This document shows positions 23,733 to 35,531 of a DNA stretch of 64,000 nt, in pieces. The DNA comes from Montifringilla adamsi (taxonomy: Eukaryota; Chordata; Aves; Passeriformes; Passeridae). The DNA is taken from NCBI GenBank assembly GCA_017590115.1, contig JAGGNK010006448.1:2243849-2307848 (forward strand), in the 5' to 3' direction. Position numbers and translations under genes: made by a program. Below the pieces are notes generated by a model, which made no database searches, had not been told where the DNA came from, and worked only from the letters and a program-made list of their open reading frames with translations. Positions within the stretch are counted from its first letter, which is position 1, and each line of letters opens with the position of its first letter.

Positions 23733-26037
23733 TGGAAACCACAGGATTTGCACTGGAAGCCGTAACTTACACACAGAGAGAAGCTGGTCTCATGACAAGT
23801 CTGCTTGTCTGATGGGCTGGATATTGGTTGAAAAACAACTGGACTTTTCTACAGATTTGTTTACCAAGAGCTATCATCAAGCCCAAAAATATAGATACAA
23901 CCTCTGGCTATGCAAACTTGGAAGAGGTACTGGGGCAATATCATCACTCACACAACAGCCTTGCTACAGCCTTTCCCTAAGCATCCATTATTGACTATTG
24001 AAAGCAGAAGCAGGTAAGGTAGATGGTCATTTCTTCTAACAGAAAACACATTTCTATTTTTATGTCTTTTTTTTTATGGATAATACATGCCAAAAACATC
24101 AAAGTTAAATCAGTTCTAAACCATGGCATTCTAGTCTCAAGAGCTGCACGCCAGAATGAATTGACATTCGTCTGCCAAGTACCTGGTACGGATCACTGCC
24201 AAAAGGTACCTTAAGCTAGGTAGGCCACCGTCTGCTCTTCTGCAGGATTTCACCCCCTGACATTTACTGTAGAGGTAAATGAGATGGTCAGCACACGGCA
24301 TATACAGCTTAGTATGAACTTCAAACAGTAACTTCAGAGCCCTCTCCCTTTGTTCCTCTCAGTGACTATTTGATTGCTGAATACGCAGTGATAGAGCCTG
24401 CCCATGCGTACTGCTGCTGCTGGCCAGCTTCACAACTGGTAAAAATCACAGCCAAACAACAGCACACTGCAACCAATTGCTGTGCTCACTGAAATGCTGA
24501 GAAGATTTACACCAAGCTATACAATAAAACTATTCATTCCTACCTGCTTTTGAACTGTACCTTGCATCAGAGGCACCCTTTGCAAAAGCATTTGATAGAA
24601 TCATGTGTGACTGCTAAATGTGCACCACTGGGTCTTTAAATCCTCATTAGTGTTCTTGAAGTCAGAGCACCTGATTATACATTGCACAGCAGGAAGATCT
24701 AACCAAGTGTTGTTATTTGTATCATCCTTTCATCCTGTATCAACCTAGCATCACGCTTCCTTTAAAAATGTATAGTGACCTTACCCATGTCAAGGCTTTC
24801 AAGAAATAATGCACTGAGATAATTGGTTGCTTGGCATCATACATAGCCTTTAGAGCATGTGTCAAGCCCCAAGTCACACTAATATATTTAACATTTCTCA
24901 TTAGGACATAAAAAGAAATTGTGCCTGTATAAATCACATATTTATTCCCAACACGTGGCTTAGTTACACTGTGTAAAATGATGAAAACGATTTCCTGTCC
25001 ACATTAGCTATGTCTCACATAGACTAAAATGCTTTTATTAGATTTACTTTGCACCACAAGAACTGGATGGGTTAAGTTGCTCATATTTTTAAACAACGAT
25101 CTCTGTATAGAGATAGAGTGTTATGTGTACTGCATCTTTCTGAAGATACCCAGACCTCGAACATTAATAACATGACAAACTACCTCCATCATTATTCTGG
25201 TTGCTGAAATTCAATAAACATTACTAAAATATTCTCACCACTAAAACCACAGCCACAGTTGTTTCAAGAGCAGTGTTTATCAGACACTGAATGATGCTGG
25301 ACACAAATCTGGTGAGTGATTCCCTCAATCAAAGTAGCTGATTCACAAGAATGCTTTCTATGCTGAAAGCTCATGCCAAGTCACCATTTCACACGTAAAG
25401 TAAAATAATTTTAAGAATTTTTCTCATGAAAACATACCTTTTCTTAAAAATCACTCCTCATCGGACTTCAGCTAAAAGAATTTGGGTTTTGTGATGAAAA
25501 GCACCAAAGTTACATCTCTGTTAGTGCTGTTTCCTAAAATGTTCATCGCCTGGCTCAGCACCATCAAGACTTCCATCCAATGTCTGTGAGCATGTGAATG
25601 CCTTTAGTATTTTGAGGTATATTCCATACTGTCTGAAGATATTAATGAATTCATAATTTCAAGAATTTTAGAAAAAAGCTTGGTAATTTTATTACCTGTT
25701 TGGTGCCAGGGAGAATAAATTATCTACTCTTAAGTGAAAAATGTGAAATTTTACCATTATTTATTTTTAAGTTTAAGATGGTCTCCAAAATATTCAGGGG
25801 TGGTGGTTCCTGTTTGTATTTTGTCACTTGTTTGGGAGTTTATGGTGGTTTTGTTCTTGTTATTGTTTTGGTTGGGTTTTTTTTTAAGTAATGATAACTC
25901 TCAGTTGGTCACATGTCTGAAGAACAACAGAACTCTACATTTATTTGCAACATGAAAGAATACTTGCAAAATCAGTGGATTAATCTCTTACTTCAAAGCA
26001 CAAACTTAAGTATTAACCAGAATACACCACAACTGTG

Positions 26038-26054
26038 AAAAAAAAAAAAAAAAG
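26038..26054. repeat. A17 homopolymer
   Basis: Seventeen A followed by GAAGTC. No gene or element can be tied to it. Confidence 0.95.
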
Positions 26055-26604
26055 AAGTCATATCACCCATTCAAGTGAGGAACTACTAGATTAATCAAAG
26101 ACATCACAGTTAATACTGTTATGACTATATCTAATTATCAAGTCCCATATAACCCTATTACAAAGGGCAAAGCAAGCCTTTTAGAACTAGAAAAAAGTCT
26201 TTCCCATTCTACCATACAACTGCTTCAGGGTCAGATATAAAGGTTTATACTTGGACTGGATCACTCCGAAATGTCTACTAAGAAGTGAGTAGTAACATGC
26301 ATCCATGCAGGGCGGAATCCTGGCTGACTATCTGGAATGTTCCCCAGGGTTCAAAGCAGTACAAGCCAATACAGGAAATGCCTGGCTGCACTCCTCACTA
26401 GCAAGGAATACAGTTTCATCAAAATGCAATAGGCATTTCTGAGTTGCTATCTCAGAGGCGAAGGCAGCACACATTTCATGGTACAACAACACAACAAGCA
26501 GTAAATGCTTACTCTTTAAGATCTGTACAACTTGTAAACTTTTGCAACTGAAACCTTCAGGATATTTAACTAAATGAACAAAACCACCACAGTCATGCTA
26601 GAGC

Positions 26605-27306
26605 AGATCAAGTCCAGCCCTGCAGAGAAGGGCTTGGGGGTGCTGGTGGCTGAGAGGATGGACATGACCCAGCCATGGGCACTCACAGCCCAGAAACCAA
26701 ACATGTCCTGGGCTGCATCCAAAGCAGAGTGGGCAGCAGGGACAGGGAGGTCATTCTGCCCCTCTGCTCTGCTGTGACCCCAACAGGAACCCTGCATCCA
26801 GCTCTGGGGTCCCAGCACAGGGAGGACACAGTCCTGTTGGAGTGAGTCCAGAGGAGGGACACTAGAATGTTTAGAGGGATGGAACAGCTCTTGTGTGAAG
26901 AAAGGCTAGGAATATTGGGATTGTTCAGCCTGGACAAGAGAAGGTTTCAGGGAGAACTTACAGCAGCCTTCCAGTACCTGTAGTGGGCCTACAAGAAAGA
27001 TGGAGAGAGACTTTTTACAAGTGCATGCAGTGATAGGACAAGGGGGAATGGTTTCAAACAAAGAGGGTAGGGTTAAATTAGATACTAGGAAGAAATTCTT
27101 TACTGTGAGGCTGGTGAGGCAATGGAAAAGGTTTCCCAGAGAAGCTGTGGATGCCCCATCCCTAAAGTGTTCACAGCCTGTTTGAATGGTGCTCTGAGCA
27201 ACCTTGTCTAGTGAAAGGTTGTGGAGTGGAGCGGCAGCAGTGTGGAGCTCCACAGCAGTGGAGTGGCATCTTTAAGTTCCCATCCAGCTCAAACCATTTA
27301 GTATTT
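26605..27306 (+). mobile_element. CR1 retrotransposon, 3' part of ORF2 plus 3' UTR (about 700 bp)
   Basis: The best-preserved CR1 copy here. It starts in the ORF2 C-terminal region (CTGCAGAGAAGGGCTTGGGG; GGACATGACCCAG), passes GGAGGTCATTCTGCCCCTCT, GGGACACTAGAATG, AGCCTGGACAAGAGAAGG, AGAAATTCTTTACTGTGAGG, GTTTCCCAGAGAAGCTGTGG, GAGCAACCTTGTCTAGTG, and ends CTTTAAGTTCCCATCCAGCTC. Several deletions and stops break the frame, so it encodes nothing. The normal segment between TAGTGAAAGG and the AAGTTCCC near the end has been replaced by a 45-50 bp GTGGAG-rich sequence. The terminal ATTCTATG repeat is eroded. It is antisense to KLF12. Confidence 0.92.
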
Positions 27307-29100
27307 CTGTCTCTGTGCAGGCAAATACTGGTAGGCCACTTGGGTTTGGATTACAAATAAGAGACTTCGCTGATACGAATGTACACACAGCCCAAAGAAG
27401 GGCAAGCTGTGGAGAAGTATGACATGAGGAAACTGTCCCAATCCAGAGGGATGTTCTTCGGACACCAGGACTCTTTAGAATCCTCTCCTGTGTACACAGG
27501 GTCTGTGCTGCATAGCTACACAGTGCAAATACAAAGTCTGGAGGCTGAAGTGAACTTTTCCCCTTGTTTGCCTTGCTCATATCATATTTAGGATTTTACT
27601 GCTGTTTGGGGAACAGTTACAAACACTTTAAATCACATTTGCCTGGTATGATCTTTTATTTATTTACTCTAAGGATCCCCACGTGGGAGATTTCAGAGCC
27701 AACGGGGTGGAAGAATTTCAGTATTTTAAAACACTTTCTGATGAAAACAACTCCGTTCTTATAAAAGATTCCTCGGTCTCTGATCCCACCAGGCTGGCAC
27801 TGTGGAGAGACACTAGCAAATATAAGCAGATGGGTTATCACACTGGTGCCCTTCCTTCCACACTGCAGTAACTGTTACTAATACAGACTTGTGACTTGAC
27901 AGAAATAACACATTTACTAGAAACACAGGGGAAAAAAAACTCAACTGGCAAAAAGAAAAATTTAACTTAGTACATCCACTGATAAACAATAAATGCTATC
28001 CAGCATCCAGAGGAAATCTGGCAGAACTAATCCCAGTCTGCATCTGGGAATTAAGAGCGGAGCACAGCATACCTAGTAGATTGATTAGCTATTGTCCATC
28101 ACTGCTGAAATCACTGGAAATATGTTTCTTTATTAACAAAAGCAGAAACTCACATAATACTACGCTCAATAAATTCTGACTTTTTTTTCTGATAACCTGG
28201 TTTCACATTAGGTAAATAAATGCCTTTTTCCTGTGCAACATTTTATAATTAAATATTTGCCTGGGCTCCTCTAGAAGAGCTAGCAATTGACATAAGATTA
28301 ATACAAAAAATTCTTAAGCTACATACAGCTCACTAAAACCAGAACCTAAGGACATCATTAACTCTTCTGGAAACTTGCTATGCCCAAAAGTAAATCTTTT
28401 CCTTCGAGCAAAAGTGCTAAGTAGCCTTGATCGTTAGGAAGTTTTGTTAAAGATCAAAGAGCAATGGCACATTTATATTCAGAATAACATAAGAGTCCAA
28501 TTCTTGCTTGAAGCCGAATACACAACTGAAAAGGATACAACAGGAATTGGGTGTTGTTATTACCACCTAGACTTAACTATTTTACTTTTCCAGTGTTTGC
28601 TTGTCCACTTTCCATGCTGAAGAGATATTATCAGCTGAAGTAGAAAAACAGAAACCTCCACACCAACCAAAGTGGGTAAATTGGTTTGATAAAAAATTAA
28701 ATCCTGCAGCCTTTCAACACTAAAGCTTCTTTCCAAAATGCACCCACTTTGAAATTACAAAGGCTCTAAAACTTTTGAAATTATCATTACAACTACAGAA
28801 CTAACAGCAGGTATGCTTGGTTTATAAATGCTTTCCATATATTTAAATATATAACAGTTAGAATAATTACCCAACCTGTTATGAGCATCTTATATCAAGC
28901 CATGAATTATCATCTCATTTTACTACATACCAGACATATTTTTAGAGATGTAGGTTGCTTGTCCTCCCTGAAGAGCTTTGGAAGTCCTCAATAAAAAAGC
29001 ACGACGGCTGAATTGATTCAGATCATTCTAAAGAAAGGTTGGGCTCCTTGCACATGAACAGCCAGGACATTGTGAACTCTCTGGCTCTCTTTCTCCGTAT

Positions 29101-29133
29101 TTAAAAAAATAAAAAAAGAAAAAAAAGGAAAGA
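29101..29133. repeat. A-rich low-complexity tract
   Basis: Runs of A broken by single T or G bases. Simple sequence. Confidence 0.85.
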
Positions 29134-31010
29134 TTACCCTTGCTTTCTGCAGAGATTATTAAGGCAATTCACTTGTTTTACATCCTGCGATAAAATAAAC
29201 TCCACTGTCATGCTGCCTGGAGCTCCTGTATCTCATCCATTATGTAAATCTCCAAAGAGTAGTTCAGCAAACATCATCTCAGTTCCACTGCACTTAAGAC
29301 AACCTACACATCTAAGTTAATTTTCATCTTCCTAAGTCCAACAGGCACTCCTTACTACTTAATTTGCAAGAGAGATTCTCACTGTAATCTCACTTCAGAA
29401 ACACCAAATCCCAAATTCTTATGATTTTAAATGAAATTCAGACTGTACTCCAAATGTTTGGGTTTTGAGGGCTGTACCATACTCTTAAAAATAAAAGGAA
29501 GAACAAAGCCAACGAAAAAATAATGTTTTCTATCTTGCTATTTCTAAGACACCTTTTATCACATCCTTAGCCTTTTCGGTAGGGTTTTTTTTATTTGTTT
29601 TTGTTTCCTAATATAAATACTGAAACACTTCCATATTACTTAAAAATTAAGGTGGAAACTCAGCACATTTACCTACAATGCCTGAAAGCCCAGGCTTCTG
29701 TTCTCACTGGAGCTATGCCCACATGTCCATCACAGCTGACTGCAATCACAGCTGCAGCTGACTGCTATCAAACTGAACACCAAAAAACTTCAGTAAATAG
29801 CAAAGTTCAAAAGAAGGTGACAGCCTCAAAGTAGAGAACTTGCCCTTTCCTGACTCATCACCAGACCTCTGCAAAAGAAAGACTTAATGAATCATCACGT
29901 GGGAAGCACAAGAGTGAGTGGAGATTTAGATTAATACTGGGAGCTTGTATTCTCTTTAAGACATACGTCCTTGGGTACAGGAAATACCATACCCAGTGGA
30001 ATCATTATTCAGGTCTGTTAGCAGTGGATATCAGTATTAAGCTAACTGTCTTTTCCTTATGTGCTAGCTACTGAATTCTAACACATTCTTCTACACCATC
30101 ATAAGAGAAGTGACAAATTGCCATTGTTCAACATCATGCTCTCCACAGGATGTAAAAAATACCAAAATCCAAATGCATTTATTTCTACCACTAAATTCTT
30201 ATTGTCAGATATGTAGGAAAAGAAAACAAGAATACACAATATTTCAGTATGGTTTGATGTATTTTCATCAGCACCACTGTTCAGATGGAGAAGATCCTTC
30301 CCCTACTCATCACAAAGAAGTGATTAACTCCAAAATGCAATTAGTTGTGATGGTTCATAACATTGAGAATTAATATCTCCACACAAGAGAAGTATCTTTT
30401 TTTTCCCCCATGCAAAACTTACATGCTTATAACTAATGACCAGATAGAGGTCATTATTAAATAAGCTGAAGTAGCAAGTCCTGTACATCTGTTTTTAAAT
30501 TGTTTTATTTGATGAACCATACTCAATAGAAATTATGATTATTCTGTTTCTTGGAAAGTGAAAACCTGAGAGTATGAATTTAAACATTTTTGTCCCCATT
30601 AGGCACTTTGGAAACTGGTGTCATACTTCTCAAAATACACACATTAAAATGGTCTTGTCAAACAGCTTTGAAATTAAATGCCTTGTGCTTCCCTCTCTGG
30701 AGTAGTATAAATTTAGTCATTACTAGAATTAGTAAATTGTTCACTAAGTGCACTAAGATTAAAAGGTGAAATGATCATGGTGACTGCTCTTTTGTTCCCA
30801 AGAGACTGTGTGGCAGCAAAGAAGTCAGGCTGTAAGAGCAGGGATGCTCAGGGGTGTTTTGGAAACCCAAGGGCTGGAGAATGAGTTCAGCACAGTGGAG
30901 CCTCGTGTACTCACAGTGTCTGTACCATCACATGTTACAGGCAGAACAGATGTCCTTTCAGGGAGGACAGAAAAATCCCATGGGAAGGACTGCCCTCTGG
31001 AGATGCTTAT

Positions 31011-31047
31011 TAGTAGAAGACAGACTATGCTGACTAGTAGAAGACAG
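31011..31047. repeat. 13-bp direct repeat, 24-bp period
   Basis: TAGTAGAAGACAG occurs at 31,011-31,023 and 31,035-31,047. The intervening bases are unlike the repeat, so only a short local duplication is supported. Confidence 0.85.
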
Positions 31048-33654
31048 GAGCCTTTCGCAAAATGACTGAAAATTAAAAGAATGAATCCAGGTATTCGCAA
31101 TCTAGTTCTCTGTGAATTATGTCCCATCAGCCAGAATAGTCCCCAGAAGAGCTGTCAAGGCTGAAAAAGGAACTGAAGAAAGTGGTTTGAAACAGACAGT
31201 GGTTTGGAAACACCAAACCAGGTTTCTTCCAATAATTTGTGCAGCCCTGGGCCATGCCATGAGGTGAAACAAAGCCTGCTGGGCCAGGACACGCATGGAA
31301 GCATTTCCTGATCTAAGCTAAAGCAGTAACACTCTTGGCTCGCTTCCCACTATAGCCTGAACCGAGGAAATGCTCACCTGAAAACTTCTCACCTAGATCC
31401 TTAGGCTGTTTCCACCATTTTACTTCATATATAGCCTACAAGACAAATTTTGGAGACAAGAGGCCACAGTATCAGTTTCTGCTCCTGAGATGCAGGAACT
31501 GTTTTTAACACATCTCCACCTCCCAGCAGGGGAACACCAACACACACCACACATTTTCAACACCAGAAATGGGAACCAAGGGCGTCTTTGCCCACATTAT
31601 AAAGCTGTTTGTTATTTTATGCTCACAGGCTAGTTTTTGTTAACTCTGCTCTCAGCTCTTGCTGATCTTTTCAAGATAAAGTTTTTCTGGTTTTTTTTTC
31701 ACTCCCAAAATGAATTAAAAACCAAAGAAAACCCTCAACCCGACAAAAAAATCCTCAAACTTCAAAAAACAAAGCAACATTTACAGGAGGATGGTGATCA
31801 CAGGATGCATTTAAAAGCTCCCTATGACCTTAATTAATCAGATGAAGTTACCACATCCCAAGCCTTACCATCAACAGCAGTAAGTAATACAAATTATAGA
31901 TGCTAACGCGTTTACTAAGTAAGACCATAAAGGGTTATCTATTAACTTTCAGAAGTAGATTAAACAGCACTCTGCAGAACTCAGTTATGTCAGCAGGTGC
32001 TGAAGCTAGCTCTTAAACAGCATTCACCTACATCCATAATTTACTACCCACAGACCATCCTCACCACCTGTCTCTTCATGGAGAAGTGATCCAGGCAACA
32101 CCAGCAAGATCTACCTTCGCTTGAAAATGACATTTAGTAATTTTCATGACTTGAACTGTGAAAAGAACATTTTAAATATTCCACATTTTTATCACATTTT
32201 GTCAATTCTAGACAAACCACTCTCCTGTAAACTTCACTATAATGTGAGCTGCCTTACTCTCCCACACATCACCTCACGTGAAAATTGCTACCATCCTCTT
32301 TTATGCAATTCTCCATTCTTCCTATTTCAAAAAAGTGTTTAATAAAAAGCATTTTAATTCAAAAACCAATACACTCAAAATATTCCACAGCAGCTCCAAG
32401 CAGAGCAGAAGTCTGTGCAGTCACTAGATGCAAACCCTCCACACTACTACTGAGCCAAAGACCTTTCTCCCAGTTATGAACAAAGCCTTTTGGGCAACTT
32501 TGCTCTATTTGAGAAAACAACCTTATTTATAATATATGAAAATATGCATTGATTTTAGAGCAAAGCTTGAGATTTTGCAGAAGACCAGGCTTTGACAGGG
32601 CAAGTTTAACTCACCCTGTGCCTACTTTCTATACCTTTTGAAGAGTGAGAGTGCAAAAAGACCACAGCTATCTTCAGTCAGTAAAATAACACTTCTGAAA
32701 TGTCTGCATTTTTATGTATAAAACTTAAAAGACAATAGTTAGGATACCCCATGGATGTTTCACCCCCGATCCACACTGGCAGAAACTAAATACAAACAGC
32801 CCAATTTTATTTAAACAAGGTCAGATCACAAGCCAACTGATAAATATGATTTGTCCATAATCTACATGTACGTGTGTCACCAAAAGAGTTAGGAAATGAA
32901 TGGAATGTAGGCAAGACCCAGGATCCATAAACAATAAACTAAGATTATGAAAGCATCTGTCTGGCACAAACGAAGAAAATGAACTGCGTAGAACGAATTT
33001 TGTACTGCTGTTCATAAGGAAAGCCTAATAAGAACACCAGGGTTTTTCCAGCAATCATTCCGTAACTTTGTAAATGCAAGGGAAACAGCAAAGAGCTAAT
33101 AGGCAAACTCACAAAGCTGAAGTGGTTTGTTGCCAGCCATCTTAAATGCCTTTTTCTCCTTGGAAAATTTCAGTGTTGGAAATGACCCCAGCAATTTTTC
33201 AGTCATAGGCACCAGCTCCAAATTCACCTGACCCCACCTGCAGTAGGGCTGAGCCTACAGTGAGCAAACCTGGGGCTACAGTGTGCACCATGCACAGTCC
33301 TCCAGCACCCAGTGGGAAAAGACAGGAGCAAGAGACAGCACAGTATGTGTCTGCTGATGTAAGGAATAGGAAAAGAAAGAAAACCACTGCTGCTCCTCCC
33401 TTTCTGCAACATAAGATTTGGAGGAAAGCTTTCATCCCACTCAACAGTTTCAGCATCAACTTTTACATTTTTCAGTGACAGCAAGTAAAAGCAGATCTGT
33501 CCTATGAATATGATGGAACTCCAGACAACTGCCTGCTATCTATTTACATTGTGAAATATTCATTAAAAATCAACTGTTAAGAGACCCATCTTGATAAATG
33601 CTAGACAACAGATGAAACCAAAAGAACTTCACAGCCCCCTGCCTTGCTGAATGG

Positions 33655-33905
33655 GGCCATGAGTCATTTTTAAGTAGTCATTTGTTACATTGTTTAATCC
33701 AACTAATTTATAATCACAATGAATTAAGACAAAACATCAAACTACAGCCTCTTTGCCTGAGAGTAATCTAAACTGAAAAGCACATGACAAAAAGATAGAT
33801 TGATGGTCAGTGCGAAGTAATTCCCTCAAGATTAATATATTTTACCAAGTTGATGTTTCTAGTCATAATTATATTCCACGAATCCATTGACTGATGCTAG
33901 ATGAG
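33655..33905. promoter_or_regulatory. Candidate conserved noncoding block (inferred)
   Basis: A repeat-free, AT-rich stretch dense in homeodomain-like cores (CTAATTTATAATC, GAATTAAG, GATTAATATA, CATAATTATATT). KLF12 sits in a developmental-gene landscape with long introns where such elements are expected. The call rests on composition and context only. Confidence 0.25.
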
Positions 33906-34345
33906 AAAGACTCTTTAAGAACAGCTGCTTTCTTTCTAGAAAAAACTGCATTTGTTTGCATTACAGAGGGGACAGCTGACGAGAAAAACCAACATATCAC
34001 CACACTGTTACCACTATACTGACTATGCAAATAAAACCATAAAACTTCCTTGAAACATTCTCAAATACATTTCACAAAGACATTTTTTTATCATGACCAG
34101 ACTTTAAAAAGCATGAAAAAGCAAAAAGATGAAGTCCAATGAATCCAAACTCCACACAAAACCAGGGCAGATCCTGAGTCAGATGAGATGACCCAGGGGC
34201 TTGCCCAGCCGGCAGTGGAGCATGGGGTAGAGCCCCAGGCCTGCAACCAGCAGCTAGCACCCTCCCATGCCCTGCTACATGCAGGAGCCAGAGGAGGCGA
34301 GGCAAGGGCACATAAGAGGTTGGGAGATTTCTGAAATGGGGTTGG

Positions 34346-34387
34346 CTTTCAACAGTTCAAACTGTTTTCAGTTTGAACTGTTGAAAG
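34346..34387. repeat. Perfect inverted repeat: 19-bp stem, 4-nt loop
   Basis: The left arm CTTTCAACAGTTCAAACTG (34,346-34,364) is followed by TTTT and then its exact reverse complement (34,369-34,387). No mismatch occurs in 19 bp. The stem is shorter than a typical microRNA precursor. It may be a recent template-switch (snap-back) mutation or a folded RNA element in the KLF12 intron. Confidence 0.95.
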
Positions 34388-34671
34388 GGTGGGATTTCAA
34401 CTTGAGTCCTGTCCTCTATACAGTTGAGCTAAAGTTTGCTCTTGGATGTCTTGATTTTGGTTTGTTTTTGAAAACATGACACACAGAAAATCAGGAGTCA
34501 TCCTTATGCCATTAAACTCAGTGTTGTTCATCACTTTTCCAGCATTAAATAACTCAAAACATCATTAAACCTGATCAGCTGAACTGCCCAGTGTTATTTC
34601 TAGGAGCTGTTCATGAAACCACAGTGTGAGTCGTGTGATTGCACCCATGGTCACTCGTTAAGTACAACCCA

Positions 34672-34713
34672 GATCTGTGCTTTTCCAATCTGGATCTGTG
34701 CTTTTCCAATCTG
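34672..34713. repeat. Perfect 21-bp tandem duplication
   Basis: Two identical 21-bp units, each starting GATCTGTGC and ending CCAATCTG, lie head to tail at 34,672-34,692 and 34,693-34,713. The lack of any difference suggests a recent duplication. It is intronic, 285 bp from the perfect hairpin. Confidence 0.95.
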
Positions 34714-35494
34714 AACAATCCCTTTAGTTTTGCTCTATGACCTTCTTTCAGTCCTGTTTACCTGGTTTTGAAGTCTTAGATCTTTATTTTGCCCAAAACC
34801 TTTGAGCTATAGTTTATCTCTGTCAGTTACCCATTTCCTTGCCAGCTCCTACCCAAGTCTCATTCCTCCTACACCCCCATTCAGCCACTGTACACTGAAA
34901 AACAAACATTCAATCTCTGATTCAACAGACAAATGAACCTCTGGATGCAGCTGTCAGTATTATGGAAAATGCAGAAGCATTGTAAGTTGCAAGCATTCTG
35001 TATACACATATGCTGTCAGGTTAACTTTTGCATTTTTTTTTCTGCTAGGTATTTATCTAAAACTTCATTTTATGAGAATAAGAATTATGCCCATTTTTCC
35101 TTCATCAATTGCATATATGCTTGGATATCATTTATACAACACCATGTTTACATATATTTTGAGGCAGGCCCAGGAAGACCTTAAATATACCAATATAACA
35201 TACAGTCAATGCAACACAAGTTGTTTACACTCCCAATAATACAGCAACATTTTCATGTTAGCAGTGAAAATCTTTCAAAACTAGATTAGTAGAGGAGCAA
35301 TAAAACAAAAAGCTAAGGTAGGGTACTGGCTGAAATCCAATCTCTTCCCTATTGGAGCCAGAACTTTTATCAACTGATCATAACACAGTGACCACAGAGA
35401 AGCCTTCTCCATCTCTGTTGCTTAAGCTTTCTGGAATCATTTCTTCCCAGAAAAGGAATTTTTAGCTCAAACTTCAAATTCCTCCATGTAACCA

Positions 35495-35531
35495 CTTTTT
35501 TTTTTTCTTTTTTCTTTGTATTTTTTTTTTC
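35495..35531. repeat. T-rich low-complexity tract
   Basis: Three T runs broken by C and by CTTTGTA. On the minus strand this is an A-rich stretch in the intron. Confidence 0.85.

Noticed and set aside
26906..27253. 115-codon minus-strand open frame
   Set aside because: It is antisense to the CR1 copy at 26,605-27,306.
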